DNA of 64,000 nucleotides from the NCBI GenBank assembly GCA_023404715.1, contig JAEYAR010000214.1, forward strand, positions 1 to 64,000, written 5' to 3'. The first letter of the stretch is position 1, and the number at the start of each line of letters is the position of its first letter. Shown piece by piece: positions 54,820 to 63,986 of the stretch. Origin of the DNA: Bacillota bacterium (GTDB taxonomy: Bacteria; Bacillota; Clostridia; Christensenellales; Aristaeellaceae). A model generated the notes under the pieces. The model was given only the letters and a program-made list of their open reading frames with translations, had not been told where the DNA came from and made no database searches. The position numbers and the translations under genes are program-made.

Positions 54820-55656
54820 ATGAACCGGACGAAACGCAACGGCAATCTCCTCGCGTACATCCTCCTGACGCTGGGCGCGGTACTCATCTTGTTCCCGCTC
54901 TACATCTGCGTCGCCACGACGTTCAAGACGCCGTCGGAGAGCGCGATCAGCTTCTTTACGCTGCCCAAGTCGCTTTACCTGGGCAATTACGCCAAGGTGT
55001 TGGCGGACGACAAGCTTTACTACGCCTATAAGAATACGATCTTCATCACCGCGCTGGCGCTGATCGCGGAGATGATCGTCATGCCGCCGATGAGCTACGC
55101 GCTCTCGCGCTCAATGGGGCACAGCCGCATCTTCCGCGGGCTGTACTTCTTCTTTCTGCTCGGCATCTTTCTGCCCTTCCAGGTGCGCATGATGCCGCTG
55201 GTGAAGCTGATGGGCTGGCTCAACCTGCTCAGCCCACCGGGCATGGTGCTGCTCTACCTCGCGCACGCGACCTGCGAGAGCATGTTCCTCTACGTGGGCT
55301 ATCTGGCCACCGTCAGCCCCAGCCTGGAGGAGGCGGCCTACATCGACGGCGCCTCGACCTTTCAAAACTACACGCGCGTCATCCTGCCGCTGATGCGCCC
55401 GATCCTGGCGACCGTGCTGATCCGCGAGGGGCTGGCGATTTGGAACGACTTTCAGCTGCCGCTGGTGTGCCTCAACCGCTCGCAGAAGCTGTGGACGCTG
55501 ACCATCTATCAAAACAACTTCCAGTCGGAGTTCAGCGTGGATTACAACCTCGCGTTTGCCTGCCTGGTGGTCGCCAGCCTGCCGATCGTCATTTTTTACG
55601 TCATCATGCAAAAGCAAATCATTGGAGGGCTGACGAATGGCGCTGTCAAGGGATAG
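54820..55656 (+). CDS. Sugar ABC transporter permease
   Basis: 278 aa. MalG/UgpE-type with six helices, first LLAYILLTLGAVLILFPLY, and EAA motif EEAAYIDGASTFQNYTRV near 168-185. AAGGAAGG before the ATG. Overlaps the EEP gene by 20 bases. Confidence 0.9.
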   Translation: MNRTKRNGNLLAYILLTLGAVLILFPLYICVATTFKTPSESAISFFTLPKSLYLGNYAKVLADDKLYYAYKNTIFITALALIAEMIVMPPMSYALSRSMGHSRIFRGLYFFFLLGIFLPFQVRMMPLVKLMGWLNLLSPPGMVLLYLAHATCESMFLYVGYLATVSPSLEEAAYIDGASTFQNYTRVILPLMRPILATVLIREGLAIWNDFQLPLVCLNRSQKLWTLTIYQNNFQSEFSVDYNLAFACLVVASLPIVIFYVIMQKQIIGGLTNGAVKG

Positions 55657-56482
55657 CCTGACGCTGCTCACGCTCAACGCGCACAGCCTGATGGAGGCGG
55701 ACAACGCGATGTGCCTGCGCACGCTCGCGCAGGCGATCGTAAGAGAGCGGGTCGACATCGTCGCCCTGCAGGAGGTGAATCAGTCCAAGGACGCGCCGCT
55801 GGCGGACGAGCAAAGGCTGCTGCAATCGCGCTTCGTGCCCTGCGACGAGGAAAAGCCGGTGCGGTGCGACAATTACGCCCTTTCGCTCGCGCGCCTGCTC
55901 GAGGCGCAGGACGAGCGGTTTTACTGGACCTGGGGCTATGCGCACCTAGGCTACCGGGTATACGAGGAGGGGGTGGCCCTGCTCAGCCGCGCGCCCATCA
56001 CGGGCGTGCGCTCGGCCTGCGTTTCAGCCGAGGGCGCGCGCTGCCGCCGCAAGATCGTGGGCGTCCGCGCGCAGGCGCTGCAGGGCGAGGCCTGGTTTTA
56101 CACCGCGCACATGGGTTGGTGGAAGGACGAGGAGGATCCCTTTGCCGCGCAGTGGGAACGGCTTCTCGCGCTATGTGGGGACGACCCCGCCTATCTCATG
56201 GGCGATTTCAATAGCCCTGCGCACGTGCGCGGCGAGGGATACGACCTTGTGACCTGCGCGGGCTTCACGGATCTGTACATGCGCGCGCGCTCGCGCGACA
56301 CGGGCGCGACGGTCGGCGGGCAGATCGACGGCTGGCGCAAGGAAAAAGTCGACCCCATGCGCATCGACTTCGCCTTCTCAAACCGGCCCGGGCACACGGC
56401 GCGCAGCCGCGTGATCTTCGACGGCGCGTTTTATCCGGTAATCTCCGATCACTTTGGCGTGTTGACGCACGAGCGGCTGTAG
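55637..56482 (+). CDS. Endonuclease/exonuclease/phosphatase (EEP)-family phosphodiesterase
   Basis: 281 aa, no signal peptide. EEP motifs in order: TLNAHS (Asn), VALQEVNQ (metal Glu near 46), FYTAHMGWW (His), YLMGDFNSP (Asp and Asn), MRIDFAF and ISDHFGVL (catalytic Asp-His). These enzymes cleave phosphodiesters of nucleic acid, lipid or sugar. In an importer operon it likely acts on the imported or membrane-derived phosphodiester. AtuA operon follows after a terminator. Confidence 0.85.
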   Translation: MALSRDSLTLLTLNAHSLMEADNAMCLRTLAQAIVRERVDIVALQEVNQSKDAPLADEQRLLQSRFVPCDEEKPVRCDNYALSLARLLEAQDERFYWTWGYAHLGYRVYEEGVALLSRAPITGVRSACVSAEGARCRRKIVGVRAQALQGEAWFYTAHMGWWKDEEDPFAAQWERLLALCGDDPAYLMGDFNSPAHVRGEGYDLVTCAGFTDLYMRARSRDTGATVGGQIDGWRKEKVDPMRIDFAFSNRPGHTARSRVIFDGAFYPVISDHFGVLTHERL

Positions 56483-56515
56483 CCTTAAGCCGGATGGCTC
56501 TGACACGGATAACGG

Positions 56516-56545
56516 ACCCGCATGCTTGAGCCATGCGGGTTTTTT
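56516..56545 (+). terminator. Terminator after importer 2
   Basis: ACCCGCATG (56516-56524) pairs with CATGCGGGT (56532-56540) followed by six T. Confidence 0.9.
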
Positions 56546-56687
56546 GATTGCGACGGGATTGGGAAGCACGGTGCCCCCCGAGGAAGCGGGCGTATTGACA
56601 AACGACATGTCGGATGAAATGGATGAAAAAGTCAACGCATCCAAGGAAAAGCTTTCCGGATGCACTGAAATAAATAAAATTGTTTAT

Positions 56688-56698
56688 TAGTTAAACTA
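56688..56698 (+). promoter_or_regulatory. FadR/GntR-type operator candidate
   Basis: TAGTTAAACTA matches the TNGTNNNACNA consensus of FadR-subfamily GntR repressors and sits directly upstream of the -35. No GntR regulator is seen in this window. Confidence 0.5.
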
Positions 56699-56727
56699 TT
56701 GACAACGCCGGAGGGGCGTATTACAAT
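56699..56727 (+). promoter_or_regulatory. Promoter of the AtuA/importer 3 operon
   Basis: TTGACA (56699-56704) and TACAAT (56722-56727), 17-base spacer. One of the best promoters in the window. Confidence 0.85.
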
Positions 56728-56774
56728 GAAGGCAGAAGGCGGGCGAGGCCCGGCCATAGACGGCTGAAACAGAG

Positions 56775-58136
56775 GTGTTGAACATTCGTACGTGCATTTG
56801 TTCCCCCTGCGGCATATTGGGGTACGGCTTCCCGGAGGAATCCTTCCGGCGGGCGATGGAGGAGCGGCCGGACGCCATCGTGGTGGACGCCGGGTCGACG
56901 GACGCGGGCCCGCATAAGCTGGGCGCAGGCGTGGCGATCGTCAGCCGCATGGCGGCCCGCAAGGACCTGGCCCTGCTGATGCGCGGTGCGAGGGAGCAGG
57001 GGATTCCGCTGTTGATCGGCTCCGCCGGCGGCTCGGGCGCGCGCGTACACACGCAGTGGACGCTAGGCATCGTGCGGGAGCTTTGCGCGCAGATGGATTG
57101 GCATCCCAAGACCGCCGTGATCTGGGCGGACATCTCCAATGACGAGATCCTGCGCGGCCTGGCCGAAGGGCGCCTTTCAAAGATGAGCGAAAACGTGCCG
57201 GACCTGACGCCCGAAACCCTCGGACAGACGAACGGCGTGGTCGCTCAGATGGGCCTGGAGCCCATCTTGGATGCGCTGGCGGACGGCGTGCAGATCGTCC
57301 TGTGCGGGCGCGCGTACGACCCGGCGCCGTTTGCGGCGGTGGGCTTATGGCGCGGGCACGACGTGGGGCTCGCCTATCACCTGGGCAAGATCCTCGAGTG
57401 CGGCGCGCTGTGCTGCGAGCCGGGAACGACCAAGGACTGCATGCTCGGCGTGCTGGAGGAAGAGGCCTTTACAGTCTACCCGGCATCGCCCGAGCGCAAA
57501 TGCACGTCGGTCAGCGTGGCGGCGCACACATTCTACGAGAAAGACCATCCCTACCTGCTGCAAGGGCCTGGCATGCGGCTGGATCTGAGCGGCTGCCGCT
57601 TTGAAGAGATCGGGAAAGGGCGCGTGCGCGTGACGGGCAGCCGGTTTCAGGCCGTGCCCTATGCGGTGAAGCTCGAGGGGGCGCGGCCGGTCGCCTACCG
57701 CACCTTCGTGCTGGCCGGCATTCGCGATCCCCTGCTCATCGCGCAGCTGGAGGCGGTTGAGCGAGAGGTCGTGAAGGGCGTACGCGCCTATTACGGCGAC
57801 ATCCCGCCGGACGATTACCAAATCAACTTTTATCACTACGGTAAGGACGCCGTGATGGGGGAGTGCGAGCCCTGTAAGGAGACGCCGCATGAAATCGGCC
57901 TGATGTTCGAGGTGATCGCGGCGACGCAGGAGATGGCGAACGCCATCTGCGCGACCGTGCGTTCCTCCTACCTGCACTATGGATACGCGGGCCGCAAGTC
58001 CACTGCGGGCAACCTGGCGTTCCCCTTCGCCCCCAGCGACATCCCCTTCGGCCCTGTCTACGCGTTTTCCGTCTATCATCTGCTCGAAGTGGAGGACGCG
58101 CGAAGGCTGTTCCCCATCGAAATCGTGGAGGTATGA
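56775..58136 (+). CDS. AtuA-family protein (DUF1446)
   Basis: 453 aa. Start uncertain: GTG at 56775 or TTG at 56778, with AGAGG close by. The pattern CSPCGILGYGFPEESFRRAM, VVDAGSTDAGPHKLG, IVLCGRAYDPAPFA and YTLGK/HLGKILECGALCCEPG is that of acyclic-terpene-utilisation AtuA proteins. Outside Pseudomonas the substrate is unknown; these proteins occur with DUF4387 partners and importers. First gene of an operon with DUF4387, two permeases, a binding protein and an ADP-ribosylglycohydrolase-like gene, so it probably acts on the imported compound. Confidence 0.88.
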   Translation: MLNIRTCICSPCGILGYGFPEESFRRAMEERPDAIVVDAGSTDAGPHKLGAGVAIVSRMAARKDLALLMRGAREQGIPLLIGSAGGSGARVHTQWTLGIVRELCAQMDWHPKTAVIWADISNDEILRGLAEGRLSKMSENVPDLTPETLGQTNGVVAQMGLEPILDALADGVQIVLCGRAYDPAPFAAVGLWRGHDVGLAYHLGKILECGALCCEPGTTKDCMLGVLEEEAFTVYPASPERKCTSVSVAAHTFYEKDHPYLLQGPGMRLDLSGCRFEEIGKGRVRVTGSRFQAVPYAVKLEGARPVAYRTFVLAGIRDPLLIAQLEAVEREVVKGVRAYYGDIPPDDYQINFYHYGKDAVMGECEPCKETPHEIGLMFEVIAATQEMANAICATVRSSYLHYGYAGRKSTAGNLAFPFAPSDIPFGPVYAFSVYHLLEVEDARRLFPIEIVEV

Positions 58137-58139
58137 GCC

Positions 58140-58448
58140 ATGCGGCTTTACGAGCTTGCCAAGGTGCTGCGAAGCAAGAACAGCGGGCCTTTTGAGGTGA
58201 CGTTGGACATCCTTTTCGACCGGCCCGAGGCCTATCGCCGGGTGCTGAAAAGCGGCGCGGTCACGCCGGAGCGCATCGCATCGTTATACGGCATCGCGCC
58301 GGAGCGCATCGTCGAATTCGTGCATTACGACGCCGCGCTGGGCATCAAGATCACCTATCTGCGGTCGGTCGCGTCCGGTACGGTGGGCGACCGCGACGTG
58401 TACGGCGCGCAGCAGCACGCGCCGCTGATGGATATTGAAATCCCCTGA
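58140..58448 (+). CDS. DUF4387 protein, AtuA partner
   Basis: 102 aa. Starts RLYELAKVLRSKNSGPFEVTLDILF and continues with HYDAALGIKITYLR and GDRDVYGAQQHAPLMDI, the DUF4387 pattern. DUF4387 proteins are usually next to, or fused with, AtuA. Only three bases separate it from the AtuA stop. It probably forms a complex with AtuA. Confidence 0.9.
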   Translation: MRLYELAKVLRSKNSGPFEVTLDILFDRPEAYRRVLKSGAVTPERIASLYGIAPERIVEFVHYDAALGIKITYLRSVASGTVGDRDVYGAQQHAPLMDIEIP

Positions 58449-58505
58449 TTTATTCGTCCGCCGGATTCGCGCGGGGCGCCGCCCCGCCAAGAGGAGGTGC
58501 ATGCA

Positions 58506-59420
58506 ATGCATGATCAAGACGGCAGGATACGCTTGGGGCTAAAGCGCCTGCGGGTGGACTGGGTGCTTTACGCTATGCTGCTGCCGACGCTCTTGTACTT
58601 CGTCGTCTTTCGGGTGATACCGATCTGGAACATGCGGCTCGCGTTTTTCAATTTCAGCGGCCGAAGCGCGTGGACGTGGGCGGGCACGAAGTACTTCGAG
58701 ATGATGTTCGGCTCGCCTCTGATGAAGGACATCCTCATGAACACGCTGATCATCAGCCTGATGAAGTACGTATTGCTCTTCCCATTCTTCGCCATCTTTG
58801 CCATTTTGCTCTCGGAGATGCGCTGTGGCCCGCTGCGCAAGCTGACGCAGGTCGTCAGCTATCTGCCCCACTTTCTCTCGTGGGTCGTGATCGCCGGCAT
58901 CTGGATCGCGTTCCTATCCAAGACGGGCGCGGTCAACCAGATCCGCGGGATGTTTGGGCGCGTGCCCATCGACTACATGACAGACAAGGGATCGATCCGC
59001 TGGGTGCTCTTTTTCTCGGAAGGCTGGCGCTCGCTGGGCTGGGATTCCATCATCTACTTCACCACCATTCTGGGCATCAGCCCGTCGCTGTACGAGGCGG
59101 CGGACATCGACGGCGCCTCGCGGATGCAGATGGTCCGTTACATCGTATTGCCCGCGCTGGTCACCCCGATGGTGACGATGTTTATTTTGAACCTCGGCTT
59201 TTTCCTCAACGCTGGCTTCGACCAGGTGCTCAACTTCACCAACGCGGCGGTCAACAGCCGCATCGAGATCCTAGATACCTACATCTACAGCATTGGCATC
59301 GGGCAGGGGCAGTATTCGTTGGCGACGGCCGTCGGCCTGGTCAAGGGCATATTCGGCGTGGCGCTGGTGCTTTGCACCCACGTCATCAGCAAGCGCCTGA
59401 CCGGCACAGGCGTATGGTAA
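58506..59420 (+). CDS. ABC transporter permease, LplB-type
   Basis: 304 aa. GAGGAGG sets the start at ATG 58506 (an in-frame GTG at 58497 lies within the site). Six helices from VLYAMLLPTLLYFVVF; EAA motif LYEAADIDGASRMQMVRYI near 195-213. The LplB group moves complex oligosaccharides and is paired with the YtcP-like permease next. Confidence 0.9.
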   Translation: MHDQDGRIRLGLKRLRVDWVLYAMLLPTLLYFVVFRVIPIWNMRLAFFNFSGRSAWTWAGTKYFEMMFGSPLMKDILMNTLIISLMKYVLLFPFFAIFAILLSEMRCGPLRKLTQVVSYLPHFLSWVVIAGIWIAFLSKTGAVNQIRGMFGRVPIDYMTDKGSIRWVLFFSEGWRSLGWDSIIYFTTILGISPSLYEAADIDGASRMQMVRYIVLPALVTPMVTMFILNLGFFLNAGFDQVLNFTNAAVNSRIEILDTYIYSIGIGQGQYSLATAVGLVKGIFGVALVLCTHVISKRLTGTGVW

Positions 59421-59432
59421 GGAGGCGCGCGC

Positions 59433-60323
59433 ATGAATAAGCTCAAAAAGATGTTGAGCCCCGGCCAGCTGCTGCTTAGCCTGCTTATGATCCTGTTGTC
59501 GCTGACGATGCTGGTGCCGTTGCTCAACATCCTCGCAAAATCCTTTTCCGATCCCGCGCTTTCGCCGACCATGAGCGGCCTGCGGATCATCCCGGCGGGG
59601 TTCAGCACGATCAACTATCAGATCGTCTTCAGCAACAAGGTGATCTTGCCTTCGCTCTGGAATTCCGTCTTCATTACCTTGGTCGGCACGGCCCTCAACA
59701 TCCTGCTGACGACCAGCGCGGCCTACGTGCTGATCCAGCCGGGCCTGCTTTTCAAAAAGGCGATCATGACCTTTTTGATCGTGATGATGCTCTTCGATCC
59801 CGGACTGGTGCCGGAATACCTGCTGGTCAAGGATCTCGGTCTGATCGGCAGCCGGTGGTCGGTGATATTGGTTACGTCGGTGAACGTCTATTACCTGATC
59901 ATCATGATGCGCTACTTTCAGGCCGTGCCCAGCGACATCTACGAGGCCGCGCGCATCGACGGCGCGGGTCATATCCGCATGCTGTCCTCCATGGTATTCC
60001 CGCTGGCCAAGAGCGGCATCGCGACCATCACGATGTTTTACGCCGTGGTGCGTTGGAACGAGTATTTTAAGGCCAGCATCTACCTGACGGAGAAGGCGAA
60101 GACCACCCTGCAGGTGATCCTGCGTCAGTTCGTCGTGCTGGGCGATACGGTATCCCTCGTGGGCGCGCAGAACATCATGGACTACAACGAGCTGGCGCGC
60201 ATCGATTACGGCGCGCTCAAGACGGCGACGATCGTAATCGCCATCGTGCCGATCCTGCTGCTCTATCCCTTCGTGCTCAAGTTCTACACCAAGGACGTGA
60301 TGGCGGGCAGCGTGAAGGAGTGA
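59433..60323 (+). CDS. ABC transporter permease, YtcP-type
   Basis: 296 aa. AAGGAGG before the ATG. Six helices from LLLSLLMILLSLTMLVPLL; EAA motif IYEAARIDGAGHIRMLSSM near 170-188. Typical partner of LplB-type permeases. Confidence 0.9.
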   Translation: MNKLKKMLSPGQLLLSLLMILLSLTMLVPLLNILAKSFSDPALSPTMSGLRIIPAGFSTINYQIVFSNKVILPSLWNSVFITLVGTALNILLTTSAAYVLIQPGLLFKKAIMTFLIVMMLFDPGLVPEYLLVKDLGLIGSRWSVILVTSVNVYYLIIMMRYFQAVPSDIYEAARIDGAGHIRMLSSMVFPLAKSGIATITMFYAVVRWNEYFKASIYLTEKAKTTLQVILRQFVVLGDTVSLVGAQNIMDYNELARIDYGALKTATIVIAIVPILLLYPFVLKFYTKDVMAGSVKE

Positions 60324-60385
60324 GCGCTCAAAACGTATCCGACGGCCGCACGCCGGCCGGGAGAATATTAAAGGAGGAAAACCCG

Positions 60386-61831
60386 ATGAAAAAATGGATC
60401 GCAATCCTGTTGGCCACTATGATGCTGCTGGGCAGCAGCGCCGCCCTTGCCGAGATCGGCACCGAGCAGGCGCCAGTCCCCGTATCCATCCTCATCAAGG
60501 ACGTCTCGCCCGAGGAGGCGGACACCGTCGCCGTCGTAGAGGCGATTGAAAAAGGGATGGCCGCGCAGGGCAACTACGTGGACATCACCATCCTCGAGGC
60601 GCCGGCCGGCAAGTACGTCGACGTGGTGCCGCTGGCATTCCGCACGGGCGAGATTAACCCCGACATCATCTTCTTCCAGGGCAACACCGACGCGCCGGTC
60701 GTCGCCGAAGGCCTGCTGGAGGACCTGACGCCCTACATCGAAAAGTCCGCCTATGTGAAGGACCTGCTGGGCGCGCACTCCAAGGCGCGGCTGGCGAGCC
60801 AGCCCTATCTGCTGTGGGCCGCCCCCGCGAAGTTCTTCGCGCCGGTGATCCGCGCCGACTTCCTCGCGCAGGCCGCGTCGAAGGATGCGTTCCTCGCCGA
60901 CCCGACGCCGGAGAACTACAAGGCTGTGCTGAAGGAGCTCATGGACGCGGGCGTTGTGAAATACGGCGTCACGGTGGACGGCGGCCTCAGCCGTCTGGAC
61001 AGCATCTTTAACCACGCCTTCGGCGTGACGGGCACCCTCATGAAGCAGGAGGACGGCCAGTACGTCTTCTCCATGGTGACCGAGCAGGAAAAGAACAAGC
61101 TGGCCTATTATGCGCAGCTGTACGCGGACGGCATCCTCGACGCCGATTACATCACCAAGGCGTGGGATACCATGGAGCAGGCCTTCTATGAGGGCGACTG
61201 CGCGCTGATCGCCGGCACAGCGGGCGACGTCATCCAGGTGTACAACACCAAGATGGTGCAGACGATGGGCGAGGGCGCCGAGCTGGTCGCGCTGCCCCCG
61301 GCCAAGGGCGTCGGCCAGGCCTACGCCTCGATCGACGTCACGAAGGAAGAGCGCGGCTTTGCGATCAACGCCACCATCGAGCAGGGCGTGAAGGACGCGG
61401 CCTTTGCCATCCTCGACTTCATGGCCAGCCCCGAAGGGCGCATGATCGACAAGCTGGGCGTGGAGGGCGTGCATTACACGAAGGAAGCGGATACCGTGAC
61501 CTTTACCGACGCCTGGGGCGGCTATTGGGCGCGCTTCTTCCCGACGACGGACGGCCTGCCCGCGGACCTGCAGCTTGCGACGCCGGTGCTGAGCACCCCG
61601 GCGCAGGATAGCCTGAGCCTCGGCGCGCAGTACTATGCGGACGACGTCAACGTCATCTTCCCCGAGGATCTGCAGCCTCAGCTGGCGGCCGTGAAGTCCA
61701 TCTACACGGAGTACGCCAACGAGATCGTGCGCGGCGTGCGCCCGGTGGACGATTTTGCACAGATGGTCGAGAAGTTTAACGCCGCCGGCGGCGACGCGCT
61801 GAACGAGTACGTCAATTCCGTGCTCAAGTAA
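60386..61831 (+). CDS. Extracellular solute-binding protein, LipO/LplA-like
   Basis: 481 aa. ATG at 60386 after AAGGAGG. Signal peptide ends ALA-EIG without a lipobox Cys, although LplA-type binding proteins are normally lipoproteins. The mature part has the long ~480-residue two-lobe layout (VSILIKDVSPEEADTVAVVE, ITKAWDTMEQAFYEGDC, and VNVIFPEDLQPQL near the end). It delivers a glycan or related compound to the two permeases upstream. Confidence 0.85.
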   Translation: MKKWIAILLATMMLLGSSAALAEIGTEQAPVPVSILIKDVSPEEADTVAVVEAIEKGMAAQGNYVDITILEAPAGKYVDVVPLAFRTGEINPDIIFFQGNTDAPVVAEGLLEDLTPYIEKSAYVKDLLGAHSKARLASQPYLLWAAPAKFFAPVIRADFLAQAASKDAFLADPTPENYKAVLKELMDAGVVKYGVTVDGGLSRLDSIFNHAFGVTGTLMKQEDGQYVFSMVTEQEKNKLAYYAQLYADGILDADYITKAWDTMEQAFYEGDCALIAGTAGDVIQVYNTKMVQTMGEGAELVALPPAKGVGQAYASIDVTKEERGFAINATIEQGVKDAAFAILDFMASPEGRMIDKLGVEGVHYTKEADTVTFTDAWGGYWARFFPTTDGLPADLQLATPVLSTPAQDSLSLGAQYYADDVNVIFPEDLQPQLAAVKSIYTEYANEIVRGVRPVDDFAQMVEKFNAAGGDALNEYVNSVLK

Positions 61832-61845
61832 AGCATCCAAGCAGA

Positions 61846-61866
61846 GGGGGACGGCAGCGTCCCCCC
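61846..61866 (+). terminator. Hairpin after the binding-protein gene
   Basis: GGGGGACG (61846-61853) pairs with CGTCCCCC (61858-61865) around GCAG, with a weak T-rich tail. Probably a partial terminator, since the next gene has no separate promoter. Confidence 0.6.
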
Positions 61867-61898
61867 GTTTCGATTTACCGGCGGAGTCCGGCGGGGCT

Positions 61899-63986
61899 AT
61901 GAGAAGGAGCGTGTCTCATTTGGCAAAATACGTAGAGAAAATATACGCAGGCTTTCTGGGCATGAACATCGGCATCCGGCTTGGCGCGCCCGTAGAGCCC
62001 GCGATCTGGGACTGCGCGCGCATACGGCGCACCTACGGGGATATCCGCGGCTATGTCAAGGATTTTAAGCACTTCGCCGCGGACGACGACGCGAACGGCC
62101 CCGTCTTTTTCCTGCGCGCGCTGGACGACGCTGCCGGCGAGGCGACGCCCCAGGCGGTGGCGGAGGCCTGGCTCAACTACGCGCGCGAGGGCGTGGGATT
62201 GTACTGGTGGGGCGGATACGGCGTCAGCACAGAGCATACGGCGTATCTGAACCTGAAAAACGGCGTGCCGGCGCCGCAGTCCGGATCGATCCGCCAGAAC
62301 GGCAAGACGCTGGCCGAGCAGATCGGCGGGCAGATCTTCATCGATACCTGGGGGCTGGTCGCGCCGGCAGACCCCGCGCGCGCGGCCGGTTATGCCCGGG
62401 CCGCCGCCTCCGTCAGCCACGACGGCGAGGGGCTCAGCGGCGCGGCCTTCATCGCCGCGTGCATCTCCGAGGCGTTTGTGACGAGCGACATCGACCGCAT
62501 TTTGGACGCGGGCCTCGCGCAAATCCCGCAAGGGGGCGTCTATGCGGCGGTGGTGCGCGCCGTGCGCGCGTTTCACCGGACGCAGCCGGAGGACTGGCGC
62601 TGCTGCCGCGAGATGCTCGAACAGGAGTGGGGCTACGACCGTTACGGCGGCGTGTGCCACATCATCCCCAACGCGGGCGTTTGCGCCCTGGCGCTGTGCT
62701 ACGGCGCGGGCGATTTCGCCCGGACGATCGAGATCGCTACGATGTGCGGCTGGGATACGGACTGCAACGCGGGCAACGTCGGCACCATCCTGGGTGTGGC
62801 CTGTGGGCTGGAAGGGCTGCCGGCGCATTACCGCGACCCGGTCAACGACGAGATCGTGCTTTCCGGCATATCGGGCTACCTCAACATCCTCGACATCCCG
62901 AGCTACGCGTATGAGCTGGCCGCTTGGGCGTATCGCCTGCGGGGAGAGGAACCGCCGGAGGAGATACGCGCGCGCGTGCGCGCGGGGGAAACGTATTTCG
63001 ACTTCTCGCTGCCGGGCAGCACGCACGGCCTGCGCTTTGAATGCGCCACGCCGACCTGCGTGAAACGGCCGGGGGGAACGGTGCTCCTCGATCGGATGGC
63101 GCGCGGTCAGAAGGCCAAGCTCCTCTATAAGCCCTTTTGGCGGCGCTCGGATTTCAGCGACGAACGATACATGCCCGTGTTCTCGCCGCGCGCCTATCCG
63201 GGGCAGACGGTGGAGATGCGCTTTGCGTACGACAAGCTGGGCGGCGAGGCGCTCATCCTGACCCCCTATGTGCGCGAGAGCCTGAGCGGGCGAGAGCTGC
63301 TGCAAAAGCCGCTGCTGCTGAACGAAAGCGAATCGCAGATCGCGCTCTCGTTCGTCATCCCCGACCTGGGGGGCGGTATCGCCGACGAGCTGGGCGTGCT
63401 GATCGAATCGGCGGCGCCGGGCAAGTTCGCGCTCTCGGGCACGCTCACGATGACGCGCCTGCACGTGCACGGCAAGGCGGACTATCGCCTGGCCCTGGGC
63501 AAGATGAAAAAGGAGTTCGGCAGCGTCCTCCCCTTTTCGCATAACCACGGCGCCTGGGAGATCGAGGACGGACGGCTTTGCCTGCTGTGCGAGCGCGAGG
63601 CGCAGGCCTTCACCGGCAACTACTTCATGCGCGACGCGCGGGTAAAGGCGGGCGTTACGCTTGAGAACGGGGATCAGGCGCTCGTGGCGCTGCGGGCCCA
63701 GGGCGCGCGGCGCGGCTATTACGCGGGGCTCTCGGGCGAGGGCGCGCTGGAAATCCTGCGCATGGACGCGGGAAAGCTCTCCGTGCTCGCGCGGGCCGCG
63801 TTTGACTGGCGTCCTGGGCGGACGTACGAGCTCGTCTTTACGGTAAAGGGCGACGAATTAACGCTTTCGGCTGGGGATATAACGCTTCGCGCGCGCGACG
63901 GGCGCCTTGCTTACGGCATGACGGGCCTAGCCATGTTCCGCATGGGCCGCGCAGCCTTTGACGATCTATCCATTACAGAAATATGA
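61899..63986 (+). CDS. ADP-ribosylglycohydrolase-family protein with C-terminal beta domain
   Basis: 695 aa. ATG at 61899 lacks a clear site; TTG at 61920, with AAGGAG ten bases before it, is the likelier start and gives MAKYVEKIYAGFLGMNIG. The N-terminal ~350 residues are ADP_ribosyl_GH (PF03747): DDDANGP holds metal-binding Asp residues, and MCGWDTDCNAGNVGTILG near 280 holds the second metal site. The C-terminal ~330 residues contain a beta-sandwich, with a LamG-like module (SHNHGAWEIEDGRLCLLC to the end). In this sugar-uptake operon it probably hydrolyses an N- or O-glycoside. The next gene seems to begin beyond the window, after GAGGAGG. Confidence 0.88.
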   Translation: MRRSVSHLAKYVEKIYAGFLGMNIGIRLGAPVEPAIWDCARIRRTYGDIRGYVKDFKHFAADDDANGPVFFLRALDDAAGEATPQAVAEAWLNYAREGVGLYWWGGYGVSTEHTAYLNLKNGVPAPQSGSIRQNGKTLAEQIGGQIFIDTWGLVAPADPARAAGYARAAASVSHDGEGLSGAAFIAACISEAFVTSDIDRILDAGLAQIPQGGVYAAVVRAVRAFHRTQPEDWRCCREMLEQEWGYDRYGGVCHIIPNAGVCALALCYGAGDFARTIEIATMCGWDTDCNAGNVGTILGVACGLEGLPAHYRDPVNDEIVLSGISGYLNILDIPSYAYELAAWAYRLRGEEPPEEIRARVRAGETYFDFSLPGSTHGLRFECATPTCVKRPGGTVLLDRMARGQKAKLLYKPFWRRSDFSDERYMPVFSPRAYPGQTVEMRFAYDKLGGEALILTPYVRESLSGRELLQKPLLLNESESQIALSFVIPDLGGGIADELGVLIESAAPGKFALSGTLTMTRLHVHGKADYRLALGKMKKEFGSVLPFSHNHGAWEIEDGRLCLLCEREAQAFTGNYFMRDARVKAGVTLENGDQALVALRAQGARRGYYAGLSGEGALEILRMDAGKLSVLARAAFDWRPGRTYELVFTVKGDELTLSAGDITLRARDGRLAYGMTGLAMFRMGRAAFDDLSITEI

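Larger units (their letters stand above)
56546..56774 (+). other. Intergenic region upstream of atuA-like gene
   Basis: About 230 bases. Holds a stable hairpin (GCATCCAAGGAAA with TTTCCGGATGC, 56637-56663), a FadR-type operator and the AtuA promoter. No gene is supported. Confidence 0.6.

Noticed and set aside
56546..56692. Possible remnant coding for about 48 residues ending EINKIVY
   Set aside because: The composition looks protein-like, but the frame begins inside a terminator tail, has no ribosome site, and no family is recognised.
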